NCBI RefSeq assembly: GCF_001426905.1 | Contig: NZ_LMFQ01000024.1 | Location: 495,912-533,801, forward strand | Direction of reading: 5' to 3' | Origin: Caulobacter sp. Root1455 | GTDB lineage: Bacteria > Pseudomonadota > Alphaproteobacteria > Caulobacterales > Caulobacteraceae | DNA: 37,890 bases | Part shown: positions 21,274 to 28,976 of the stretch, piece by piece | Position numbering within the stretch: position 1 is the first letter of the stretch | How the letters are laid out: every line of letters begins with the position of its first letter | Program-made: the position numbers and the translations under genes | Notes under the pieces: generated by a model | What the model was told of the DNA's origin: nothing | The model's database searches: none | The model's input: the letters and a program-made list of their open reading frames with translations, nothing else

Positions 21274-22491
21274 ATGAGCGGCTTCACACACATCGAAAGC
21301 GACGGGGCGCCGATCAAGGCCTGGACGCGGGGCGTGCCCATCGAGGACTCGGCCCTCAAGCAGCTGCGCAACGTCGCCGCCCTGCCCTTCATCCACAAGC
21401 ACGTGGCGGTCATGCCCGACGTGCACTGGGGAATGGGCGCGACGGTCGGTTCGGTCATCCCCACCGTGGGGGCGATCATCCCGGCCGCCGTGGGGGTCGA
21501 CATCGGTTGCGGAATGATGGCGGTGCGCACCTCGATCCGCGCCGAGCACCTGCCCGACAACCTGTTCGGCATCCGCTCGGAGATCGAGGCGGCGGTGCCG
21601 CACGGTCGGACCGACAACGGCGGGCGCAACGACAAGGGCGCCTGGCAGGTCGAGCCGCCGGCGGTCGCGGCCGAGAAGTGGGCGGGTCTGAAGGCCGGCT
21701 ACGACGACGTCGTGGCCCGGCATCCGAAGGCGGCCCACCCGCGCGGCTTCGGCCACCTGGGGACGCTGGGGACCGGAAACCACTTCGTCGAGCTCTGCCT
21801 CGACGAGGCGGGCGACGTCTGGGTGATGCTGCACTCGGGCTCGCGGGGGGTCGGAAACCGGTTCGGGACCTACTTCATCGAGCGGGCCAAGTCCGAGATG
21901 CGGCGCTGGCACATCAACCTGCCCGATCAGGACCTGGCCTACTTCGCCGAAGGCAGCGAGGGCTTCATCGACTACGTCCGGGCCGTGTCCTGGGCGCAGA
22001 AGTACGCCCGGGCCAACCGTGAGGTGATGATGGAGCAGGTGCTGGAGGTGCTCCGGCGCACCTTCCCCGACCTCGTGACCACGCAGGAAGCGGTGAACTG
22101 CCACCACAACTACGTGTCGCGGGAAAAGCACTTCGGCAAGGACGTGTACCTGACCCGCAAGGGGGCGGTCTCGGCCAAGGACGGAGAGCTGGGGATCATC
22201 CCGGGCTCGATGGGCGCCAAGTCGTTCATCGTGCGCGGCCGGGGAAACCCGGACTCGTTCTGCACGTGCTCGCACGGGGCCGGACGGGCGATGAGCCGGA
22301 CCGAAGCCAAGCGGCGGTTCACCCTCGCCGACCACGCGGCCGCCACCGCCGGCGTCGAGTGCCGCAAGGACGCCGACGTGATCGACGAAACGCCGATGGC
22401 CTACAAGGACATCGACGCCGTGATGGCCGCCCAGAGCGACCTGGTGGACATCGTCCACACGCTGCGTCAGGTGGTGTGCGTTAAAGGATAG
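21274..22491 (+). CDS. rtcB: RtcB RNA ligase
   Basis: A GTP- and Mn2+-dependent ligase joining 2',3'-cyclic phosphate or 3'-phosphate RNA ends to 5'-OH ends, used in RNA repair or tRNA splicing. 405 residues, typical length. Metal ligands are seen in VGVDIGCGMMAVR (D76, C79) and the guanylylated histidine is H334 in CSHGAGRAM; HVAVMPDVHWGMG and GTGNHFVELC are further family blocks. I start at ATG 21274 behind AAGGAG. Neither RtcA cyclase nor the RtcR activator is present here, so regulation differs from the E. coli arrangement. Confidence 0.96.
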   Translation: MSGFTHIESDGAPIKAWTRGVPIEDSALKQLRNVAALPFIHKHVAVMPDVHWGMGATVGSVIPTVGAIIPAAVGVDIGCGMMAVRTSIRAEHLPDNLFGIRSEIEAAVPHGRTDNGGRNDKGAWQVEPPAVAAEKWAGLKAGYDDVVARHPKAAHPRGFGHLGTLGTGNHFVELCLDEAGDVWVMLHSGSRGVGNRFGTYFIERAKSEMRRWHINLPDQDLAYFAEGSEGFIDYVRAVSWAQKYARANREVMMEQVLEVLRRTFPDLVTTQEAVNCHHNYVSREKHFGKDVYLTRKGAVSAKDGELGIIPGSMGAKSFIVRGRGNPDSFCTCSHGAGRAMSRTEAKRRFTLADHAAATAGVECRKDADVIDETPMAYKDIDAVMAAQSDLVDIVHTLRQVVCVKG

Positions 22492-22495
22492 CGGG

Positions 22496-22528
22496 ACGCC
22501 GTCCGGTCGAAAGACCGGGCGGCGTTTC
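22496..22528. terminator. Terminator between rtcB and the RcnB-like gene
   Basis: ACGCCGTCCGGTC pairs with GACCGGGCGGCGT around a GAAA tetraloop, followed by TTTCG. It begins 5 nt after the rtcB stop and serves the convergent gene pair. Confidence 0.85.
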
Positions 22529-22537
22529 GCGTTGGGA

Positions 22538-23035
22538 CTATTGGAACAGCTGGTAGATCACCGCGGCGATGACGCCGGTGGCGATGGCCGTCAGCACCAC
22601 GTCGTTGTTGACTCGGACGTACTGGTAGCCGTGCGGCGGGGCGCCCAAGCCGTAGTGGCGATAGTCGACCACATAGGCCCGGCTCCGATAGCTGGCTGGA
22701 AGCGTGTCGCCGCGATGCCACTGGCGGGCGTGATAGCCGTGCGGCGGGTGGTAGCGGCCGGGGGCCTTGTAGTGCTTGGTGGCGTGGCGCTCGTAGCTGT
22801 AGTGGTCGCCGGGTCCCTCGTGACGGCCGTTGTCGTGGCGCCCCTGGTCCTTGGGACGCTGATTGTCGCGACCCGGATTGTCGTGGCCTTGATTGCCCGG
22901 GCCTTGATTGCCCGGGCCTTGATTGCCATTGCCTGGGCCTTGATTGCCGTGGCTCTGCGGTTGAGGCTGCGCGCCAGCGACGCCGGCCGAAGCCACGATG
23001 GACAAGGCCGCCGCGGCGGTCAGGAACGTCTTCAT
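22538..23035 (-). CDS. RcnB-family exported protein with NQGPG repeats
   Basis: A 165-residue exported protein: signal peptide cut after residue ~22 (GVAGA), then a repetitive Gly/Asn/Gln/Pro linker (units of about NQGPG, residues 30-52), a His/Tyr/Arg-rich region (HYSYERHATKHYKAPGRYHPP) and an RcnB-like domain (RAYVVDYRHYGLGAPPHGYQYVRVNND) ending in a hydrophobic C-terminal helix (VVLTAIATGVIAAVIYQLFQ). E. coli RcnB is a periplasmic factor for Ni/Co homeostasis; many RcnB-like proteins have other, unknown roles. The linker is encoded by 15-bp tandem repeats. Confidence 0.87.
   Translation of the reverse strand: MKTFLTAAAALSIVASAGVAGAQPQPQSHGNQGPGNGNQGPGNQGPGNQGHDNPGRDNQRPKDQGRHDNGRHEGPGDHYSYERHATKHYKAPGRYHPPHGYHARQWHRGDTLPASYRSRAYVVDYRHYGLGAPPHGYQYVRVNNDVVLTAIATGVIAAVIYQLFQ
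22887..22950 (-). repeat. 15-bp tandem repeats inside the RcnB-like gene
   Basis: GCCTTGATTGCCCGG-type units recur about four times in tandem with slight variation, encoding the NQGPG linker. Copy number may vary between strains through slippage without breaking the frame, since the unit is a multiple of three. Confidence 0.75.
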
Positions 23036-23067
23036 GGGTCTGGTCTTCCTTCAAAAGGTCGCCGACC

Positions 23068-23376
23068 TCAGGTGATCCGCTTGGCGCTGGGTGGGTCGCT
23101 GGCCGGAAAGCTTTCTTCCAGGCTCTCGTCGATCAGCGCTTCCTGGCGGTCCTCGGCCGCCTCGACGTGCTCGGCCAGCTGGTCGTGCTTTTCGCCCTCG
23201 GGGGGAGGCTCGACGGCCCGACTGGTCGGGGTTTCCTCGTTCTGGAAGGCTTCCTTGACCTCGGTCTCGGAGATCCGGTCCTCGGGATGGCCAGGCTGGC
23301 CCAGATCCTGGGCCTGGGAATAGTCGCCCAGCACGCCGGGGCGCGAGCCGTCTTGCGGCGCGATGTTGTCAGCCAT
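23068..23376 (-). CDS. Small acidic protein with SFPASDPPS motif
   Basis: A 102-residue, strongly acidic and probably partly disordered protein. The C-terminus has the motif ESLEESFPASDPPSAK, which recurs in small uncharacterised alphaproteobacterial proteins. The middle part is Glu-rich (VEAAEDRQEALIDES). There is no signal peptide or membrane segment. I start at ATG 23376, preceded by AAGGA; the open frame extends to 23406 without support. The function is unknown; relatives are often seen next to stress genes, which I cannot confirm here. Confidence 0.75.
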   Translation of the reverse strand: MADNIAPQDGSRPGVLGDYSQAQDLGQPGHPEDRISETEVKEAFQNEETPTSRAVEPPPEGEKHDQLAEHVEAAEDRQEALIDESLEESFPASDPPSAKRIT

Positions 23377-23454
23377 TGGAGATGTCCTTGGGTTGGACCC
23401 TATCAACGGCCACGCCCGACATCATGTTCCATGCACGGCTCAGCTAGGTCCCGC

Positions 23455-23799
23455 CTAGCGGGCCTTAAGCTCGGTAAGCTCCCAGGCGTCGCCGACCTTA
23501 TGGAACTTGAAGGCCACGCGCGCGCCGGGGGCGATCGGCGCCTCGGCCAGGATGTCGCCATAGGCCTGGAACGCGGTGCGGCCGGGAGTCAGCTGGGCCG
23601 CGCTCGCGCCCTCGTGATCGAGCGTTACCGCTTGGCCTTCAATGACCGCGATCACGCCGATCGAATCGTATTCCGGCCCCGCCGGAAGGGCCGCCGGCGC
23701 CGCCGCCGGAGCCTCGGACGCGGTTTTCGCCGGCTTGCCCGGACCGCAGGCAGCGAGCGCCGAAACCAGCACAATCGGCAATATTGTCTTTATTTTCAT
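23455..23799 (-). CDS. Small lipoprotein with CusF-like domain
   Basis: A 114-residue predicted lipoprotein: MKIKTILPIVLVSALAAC with lipobox cysteine C18, an Ala/Pro linker, then a ~70-residue beta-domain (SIGVIAVIEGQAVTLDHEGA ... GARVAFKFHKVGDAWELTEL) that resembles the CusF/copper-binding OB-like fold. The methionine and tryptophan copper ligands of true CusF are not obvious, so metal binding is doubtful. An in-frame GTG at 23817 is an alternative start. Divergent from opgH. Confidence 0.7.
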   Translation of the reverse strand: MKIKTILPIVLVSALAACGPGKPAKTASEAPAAAPAALPAGPEYDSIGVIAVIEGQAVTLDHEGASAAQLTPGRTAFQAYGDILAEAPIAPGARVAFKFHKVGDAWELTELKAR

Positions 23800-24107
23800 T
23801 GCTTTAACGGAATTCACGAGTCAGCGGATCGATCCGAACCCGTCACTCATACAAGGTTTTTTGCCGCAGGTGCGAAAAGGGCGGCGATTGTGGTAGCGAT
23901 TTTGTGATCGAAGTTTTACTCTAGGACTTGCCGGCGGCTCTCCACGCCGGTCGTCGAGAAGCACCAGACCGTCCAGCAGAGCGCGCCGATCCTAGCGGAC
24001 ATGATCCCTAGCGACCATGGCGCGTCCCGCGAAGCCGGTCTTGCGCCTCTCGAAAGCTTCGAGGAGAGGCCCGGCCTCGGACGACCCGAGCCGGACAGCC
24101 CGAGACG
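23800..24107. promoter_or_regulatory. Divergent intergenic region upstream of opgH
   Basis: About 300 bp without a convincing gene. The left half is AT-richer (for example ACAAGGTTTTTTGCCG and GCGATTTTGTGATCGAAGTTTTACTC), as expected for promoters of the lipoprotein gene and opgH; the right half is GC-rich with no clear features. I cannot name hexamers. Confidence 0.4.
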
Positions 24108-26123
24108 ATGGACCTGATGAGCGAACGCGGCGCTTTCTTCGATCTGACCTCCTCGCGGAGCGTCGCCTACGACACGGTGATCTCCACGAGCGATCGGGTC
24201 GAGATTCCCGTCGACGCGCCCCTGGCCATGCCGGTCCAGCCGCTCGCCTTCTGGCAGGGCGAGGCCAAGCCCGTGGCCACCGCCAAGGAAAATCTGGCCC
24301 TGCGCCGCTGGGGCGTGTTCGTCGCCACCGCGATCATGGCCTTCGCCGGCTGGAAGGCCACCTACGACACCATCGCCCTGGGCGGCGTGACGCGCCTGGA
24401 GGCCGTCTGCCTGACCCTGCTGGCCCCGCTGTTCCTGGCCCTGGCCCTGTGGTTCTGCACCGCCGTGGTCGGCTTCGTGGTGCTGCTGGGCAAGCCCAAG
24501 GATCCGCTCGGCATCGACGACGGCGCGTCCTCGCCCGTGCCCAAGCCCAAGGCCCGCACGGCGATCCTGATGCCCGTGCACAACGAGGACGCCGCCGAGG
24601 TGTTCGCCCGCCTGCGCGCCATGGACGCCTCGATCGCCGAGACCGGCAACAGCCGCGCCTTCGACATCTTCATCCTCAGCGACACCCGCGACGCCGCCGT
24701 GGCCCTGGCCGAGCAGGCCTGCTTCGCCCGCTTCCGCCGCGAGGCCAACAGCCACGTGTTCTATCGCAAGCGCACCCAGAACACGGGCCGCAAGGCCGGC
24801 AACGTCGCCGACTGGGTGGCCCGCTGGGGCGGCGACTACGAGCACATGCTCATCCTGGACGCCGACAGCCTGATGACCGGCGAGGCCATGGTCCGCCTGG
24901 CCGACGCCATGGAGCGTCACCCGCGCGTGGGTCTGATCCAGACCATGCCGATGATCATCAACGGCCAGACGATCTTCGCCCGCACCCTGCAGTTCGCCAC
25001 GCGCCTCTACGGCCGCGTCGCCTGGACGGGCCTGGCCTGGTGGTCGGGTTCGGAAAGCAGCTTCTGGGGCCACAACGCCATCGTGCGCACCCGCGCCTTC
25101 GCCGAGACCTGCGGCCTGCCCAGCCTGGACGGCCCCAAGCCGTTCGGCGGCGAGGTGATGAGCCACGACGCCCTGGAAAGCGCCCTGCTGCGCCGCGGCG
25201 GCTGGGGCGTGCACCTGGCCCCCTATCTGGGCGGCTCGTACGAAGAGAGCCCCTCCAACCTGCTGGACTTCGCCACCCGCGACCGCCGCTGGTGCCGGGG
25301 CAACGTGCAGCACATCCCGCTGATCGGCCTGCCCGGCCTGCACTGGATGAGCCGCCTGCACCTGGTGATCGGCGTGCTCAGCTACGTGCTCTCGCCCCTG
25401 TGGTTCGTGGCCCTGTCGGCCGGGGTCATCTCGCGCATGCTGATGCCCGAACTGAAGAAGGCCGCCTTCACCATGGCCGACCTGCAGGCCGCGGCCCACG
25501 CCCTGATCGACTGGCGCGAGATCCAGGCCACCGCCTGGGCGATGATCATCACCTTCGTGCTGCTGTTCGGCCCGAAGATCCTGGGCTCGATCCTGGTCTT
25601 CTCGCGCGCCAACGAAATCAAGGGCTTCGGCGGCCGTCGCCGGATCGTGGCCGGCCTGGCGGTCGAGATGCTGCTCTCGGCCCTGGTCGCCCCGATGCTG
25701 ATGTTCACCCAGACCCGCGCCCTGGTCGAGATCCTGGCCGGCAAGGTCGGCGGCTGGGCCACCCAGCGTCGCGACGCCGACAAGGTGACCGGCAAGGAGG
25801 CCTTCGCCGCCATGGGCTGGATCAGCGTCACCGGCCTGGTCCTGGCCGTGTGCTTCTGGTTCACGCCCGACCTGCTGACCGCCACCCTGCCGATCCTGGC
25901 CGGCCTGATCCTGGCCGTGCCGCTGACCATGCTGGGCGCGCACAAGGTCGCCGGCCTGGGCGTCAAGTCGAACGGCCTGTTCATGACCCCGGAAGAGCGC
26001 CGCCCGCCGGCCATCGTCCGCGCGGCCCTGGGCCCGACCTGCGAACCGCCCGCCCGCTGGTTCAGCCGTCAACCGGCCCCGGCCCTGGTCGCCGAACAGC
26101 CGGCGGAACGGAACGCGGCCTGA
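24108..26123 (+). CDS. opgH: Glucan biosynthesis glucosyltransferase OpgH (MdoH)
   Basis: Inner-membrane family-2 glycosyltransferase that polymerises and exports periplasmic glucans (OPGs). 671 residues. The N-terminal part has two helices (about 70-90 and 98-128), then the GT2 domain with TAILMPVHNEDA, the metal-binding D251-A-D253, the GGEVMSHDALE acceptor region and RDRRWCRGN (RRW at 393-395), followed by further helices. Start ATG 24108 or ATG 24117. The periplasmic partner OpgG is not adjacent, unlike the opgGH operon of enterics. A short stem-loop overlaps the stop. Confidence 0.94.
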   Translation: MDLMSERGAFFDLTSSRSVAYDTVISTSDRVEIPVDAPLAMPVQPLAFWQGEAKPVATAKENLALRRWGVFVATAIMAFAGWKATYDTIALGGVTRLEAVCLTLLAPLFLALALWFCTAVVGFVVLLGKPKDPLGIDDGASSPVPKPKARTAILMPVHNEDAAEVFARLRAMDASIAETGNSRAFDIFILSDTRDAAVALAEQACFARFRREANSHVFYRKRTQNTGRKAGNVADWVARWGGDYEHMLILDADSLMTGEAMVRLADAMERHPRVGLIQTMPMIINGQTIFARTLQFATRLYGRVAWTGLAWWSGSESSFWGHNAIVRTRAFAETCGLPSLDGPKPFGGEVMSHDALESALLRRGGWGVHLAPYLGGSYEESPSNLLDFATRDRRWCRGNVQHIPLIGLPGLHWMSRLHLVIGVLSYVLSPLWFVALSAGVISRMLMPELKKAAFTMADLQAAAHALIDWREIQATAWAMIITFVLLFGPKILGSILVFSRANEIKGFGGRRRIVAGLAVEMLLSALVAPMLMFTQTRALVEILAGKVGGWATQRRDADKVTGKEAFAAMGWISVTGLVLAVCFWFTPDLLTATLPILAGLILAVPLTMLGAHKVAGLGVKSNGLFMTPEERRPPAIVRAALGPTCEPPARWFSRQPAPALVAEQPAERNAA

Positions 26124-26139
26124 ACGCTTAGGCGTTCAG
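26120..26139 (+). terminator. Stem-loop at the opgH stop
   Basis: CTGAACGC (26120-26127) and GCGTTCAG (26132-26139) form a perfect 8-bp stem that includes the opgH stop codon. No U-run follows. Confidence 0.45.
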
Positions 26140-26216
26140 AAGCCCCATAGCGTCTGGCCCCCTGGCCCGGGCCGGAGTAGAAGCGCGCTTCGTTCAATCC
26201 TAACGGAGCGTCCGCC

Positions 26217-27134
26217 GTGTCGCGCCTCTTCAGCGCCTATGTGATCGTCGACTGGAGCGCGGCGGCCAAGCCGACCACGGGGGCGGACTCCGTGTGGATC
26301 GGCGTGATGAAGCGCGACGTGCGCTTCCGGCTGACCTTCGAGAGCTTCAACCCGGCCACCCGCCAGGAGGCCGAGGCCAAGCTGACGGCGATCCTGGACG
26401 ACCTGAAGAAGCGCAACGAGCGGGCCCTGGTCGGTTTCGACTTCCCGCTGGGCTTTCCGCGCGGCTTCTCGCAGGCCCTGGCGCTGAAGGGCGACCATCC
26501 CTGGCGCGCGGTCTGGGACCAGCTGGCCAAGATGGTCAAGGACAAGGCGGACAACACCAACAACCGCTTCGGCGTCGGCTCCGAGCTGAACCGGCGGCTG
26601 ACCGGCGGTCCGTTCCCGTTCTGGGGCGTGCCGCCCAAGGACACCCTGACGACCCTGCAGCCCAAGAAGACCCGCGAACACGGACCGGACGACCTGCCGG
26701 AGTTCCGCCATGCGGACCTGGCGGCCCAGCCTACAAAGGGGGGGGGCGCGGCGTCGATCTGGAAGCTCTATTACAACGGCTCGGTCGGCGGTCAGGCGAT
26801 CGTCGGCATTCCCGCCGCGCGCCGGCTGAGGGACGCCCGCGGCGACGCCGCCCGGGTCTGGCCGTTCGAGACCGGCTTCAAGACCCTGACCGAGGCCGAC
26901 CTTGAGGGCGTGCAGGTGGTGATCGCCGAGGTCTATCCCTCGCTGGTCAAGGCCACCCCGGCCGCCGGCGAGGTCAAGGACGCCGCCCAGGTGCGCGCCC
27001 TGGCCGAACACTTCGCCAAGCTGGACGAGGCCGGCAAGCTGGCGGCGCTGTTCGGGCCGAGCAAGGACGCGCCGGCCGACCTGGTGGTCGATGCGGAGAC
27101 GCAAGAGGGCTGGATCCTGGGAGCTGGGATCTAG
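26217..27134 (+). CDS. DUF429-like protein (RNase H-fold)
   Basis: A 305-residue cytosolic protein from GTG 26217. Features of the DUF429 type are visible: an early YVIVDWSAAAKP strand with an acidic residue, then ALVGFDFPLGFPRG, NRFGVGSELNRRL, PFPFWGVPP and a late acidic VVIAEVYPSL. These suggest an RNase H-like fold with an unknown substrate. Similar proteins are sometimes labelled cobalamin biosynthesis CbiG, which I consider unsupported. A run of nine G at 26738-26746 encodes TKGGG and is a potential slippage site. Its TAG stop shares a CTAG with the convergent barstar gene. Confidence 0.75.
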   Translation: MSRLFSAYVIVDWSAAAKPTTGADSVWIGVMKRDVRFRLTFESFNPATRQEAEAKLTAILDDLKKRNERALVGFDFPLGFPRGFSQALALKGDHPWRAVWDQLAKMVKDKADNTNNRFGVGSELNRRLTGGPFPFWGVPPKDTLTTLQPKKTREHGPDDLPEFRHADLAAQPTKGGGAASIWKLYYNGSVGGQAIVGIPAARRLRDARGDAARVWPFETGFKTLTEADLEGVQVVIAEVYPSLVKATPAAGEVKDAAQVRALAEHFAKLDEAGKLAALFGPSKDAPADLVVDAETQEGWILGAGI

Positions 27135-27466
27135 ACGAACGCCAGGGCCAGCACTGGAGGCAGCCCGTCGATGACGCGGCCTTGGTTCACGGCGGCGACG
27201 CACTCGACCAAGGCCTCGTATTCTTGCGGGCAGCGGCGACGGAAGTCCTCGACGCCGTGGATCGCTAGAACCATCAAGGCCCCGACCTCGACCGTAACGC
27301 TGACCATGCCTGCAGCCGGATCATCGACCGTATGCATGCAGTCGATCCAGGCGTCCAGATTGCGCCCGTAGAACTGGGGAAATCCCAGAGCGGCCTGAAA
27401 CACGATATGGAAGCTGTTCCGGTCGACGATCTCATGGACCGGGATATCGACGATCGTGACCTTCAT
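27131..27466 (-). CDS. Barstar-family protein (RNase inhibitor fold)
   Basis: A 111-residue protein with the barstar core FPQFYGRNLDAWIDCM (residues 29-44). The two aspartates that plug the barnase active site in the classic inhibitor (spacing D-x3-D) are conserved as D38 and D42. Barstars neutralise secreted or contact-delivered ribonucleases. No barnase-type RNase gene is seen in the window, so it is an orphan or an immunity gene. ATG 27466 overlaps the stop of the MATE gene by one base (TGATG), so the two are coupled. Confidence 0.88.
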   Translation of the reverse strand: MKVTIVDIPVHEIVDRNSFHIVFQAALGFPQFYGRNLDAWIDCMHTVDDPAAGMVSVTVEVGALMVLAIHGVEDFRRRCPQEYEALVECVAAVNQGRVIDGLPPVLALAFV

Positions 27467-28842
27467 CACCGCTCCCTCACATCCAGCATCCGGTACCGCC
27501 CCAGCAGGAACGCCGCGGCGATGAAGCTGGTGACGATCACCGACCAGACGATGCCGTCGACGCCCAGCTTCATCGGCAGGGCCAGCCACCAGGCCAGGGG
27601 CCCCATGATCAGAGCGTAGCTGATCATGTGGGTGCCGGCGGGAACCCAGACGTCGCCGCGCGCCCGCAGGGCCTGGGCGCAGACCACCTGCACGGCGTCG
27701 GGAACCAGGAACAGGCCGGTCAGGGCCAGGGCCGGGGCGATCAGGGCCAGGGCGGCCGGGTCGCTGGTGTAGGCCCCGCCCACCAGGTGGCGCAGCGGAT
27801 AGAGCAGCACCGCCACCACCAGGGCGAAAACGGCGGTGACCGCGAAGGCGATCCAGCCCGCGCGGCTCATGCCCGCCGGGTCGCGGGCGCCATGGGCCCG
27901 TCCCACCTGCACGGCCGTGGCCGTCGACAGGCCCAGCGGGACCATGAAGATCACCGCCGCCACGTTCAGCACCACCGCCCAGGCCGCCACGTTCAGCCCG
28001 CCCAGCCAGCCGGCCACCAGGCTCATGCCGGCGAAGGCCGAGACCTCGAACAGGTTCGACGTCCCCGCCCCGTAGCCGACCCGGCGCTGCTCCTTGGCGG
28101 CGGCGAGGTCGCGGGCGGGCTTGTCGAACACGCCCATGGCCCGGGCGTCCTTCAGGCGCACGATCGCCGCCGCCAGCATCAGGGCGAAGACGCCGCGGGC
28201 CACGAAGGTCGCCCAGGCCGCCCCCACCGCGCCCAGGGCGGGCAGGCCGAACGCTCCCGGCACCAGCAGCAGGTTGACGGCCAGGTTCACCAGGTTGGCG
28301 ACCCACATGTTGACGGTGACCAGGCCCGGCCGCCCCAGGCCCTCGAGCCAGAAGCTCAGGGCCACGCTGACGGCGTAGGGCGTCATCGACAGCGAGAAGA
28401 CGACCAGCGGCGCCGTCGCGCCGTCGGCCAGGGCCTTTTCGATTCCGACATGATGCAGCAGCGGCGGGGCGGCCAGGACCAGCAGGACCGAACCCGCCAG
28501 GCCCAGCCAGAAGGCGTAGACAACGCCTCGGCGCAGCACGGCCCCGACCTCGTGGAGCCGCCCCGCCCCCATGGCCCGCGAGCCCATCACCTGGGTCCCG
28601 ACCAGCAGGCCCACCGTCACGGTCACGAACACCGAGGTCGGGGCCCAGGCCATGGCGTGGAACCCCAGCTGTCGGGCCGAATAGTGACCCACGACGATGG
28701 CGTCGGTCAGGCCCATGACCATGATGCCCAGGCGCGACAGCACCACCGGCCCGGCCAGGCGCAGCAGTTCGATCAGATCGGAGACAATGACGCCGTGCGG
28801 CTTCCCGGAGCGGGGAGCCGGCGCGGCCGCGGAACGCGACAT
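27466..28842 (-). CDS. MATE family multidrug/Na+ exporter (NorM-like)
   Basis: A 458-residue membrane protein with twelve predicted transmembrane helices in two similar halves, as in the MATE family of cation- or proton-coupled drug exporters. Typical segments are LIELLRLAGPVVLSRLGIMV in helix 1 and the matching YGAGTSNLFEVSAFAGMSLV opening the second half. The substrate is unknown. It starts divergently from the SDR gene (134 bp apart) and its stop overlaps the barstar start. Confidence 0.92.
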   Translation of the reverse strand: MSRSAAAPAPRSGKPHGVIVSDLIELLRLAGPVVLSRLGIMVMGLTDAIVVGHYSARQLGFHAMAWAPTSVFVTVTVGLLVGTQVMGSRAMGAGRLHEVGAVLRRGVVYAFWLGLAGSVLLVLAAPPLLHHVGIEKALADGATAPLVVFSLSMTPYAVSVALSFWLEGLGRPGLVTVNMWVANLVNLAVNLLLVPGAFGLPALGAVGAAWATFVARGVFALMLAAAIVRLKDARAMGVFDKPARDLAAAKEQRRVGYGAGTSNLFEVSAFAGMSLVAGWLGGLNVAAWAVVLNVAAVIFMVPLGLSTATAVQVGRAHGARDPAGMSRAGWIAFAVTAVFALVVAVLLYPLRHLVGGAYTSDPAALALIAPALALTGLFLVPDAVQVVCAQALRARGDVWVPAGTHMISYALIMGPLAWWLALPMKLGVDGIVWSVIVTSFIAAAFLLGRYRMLDVRER

Positions 28843-28976
28843 CGGATAGGCCTTTCAAAGAGGCCGGGAAGGTGACCGAAGCTCACGCCTTGGGCAACCC
28901 CCGGTTCCTGCGGTGGCGCTTGGAACATAGGGACGGGCCACCGGTTTCGCCGTCTCCAGCTTCAGGGAGCCAGCCA

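Noticed and set aside
22887..22950. Regular short repeats that could suggest a CRISPR array
   Set aside because: Units are 15 bp with no spacers and encode the NQGPG linker in frame.
23916..26131. Long frames (about 700 residues) on both strands across opgH
   Set aside because: High-GC shadow frames: Gly/Arg/Ala-rich, with no motifs; the OpgH frame has all family motifs.
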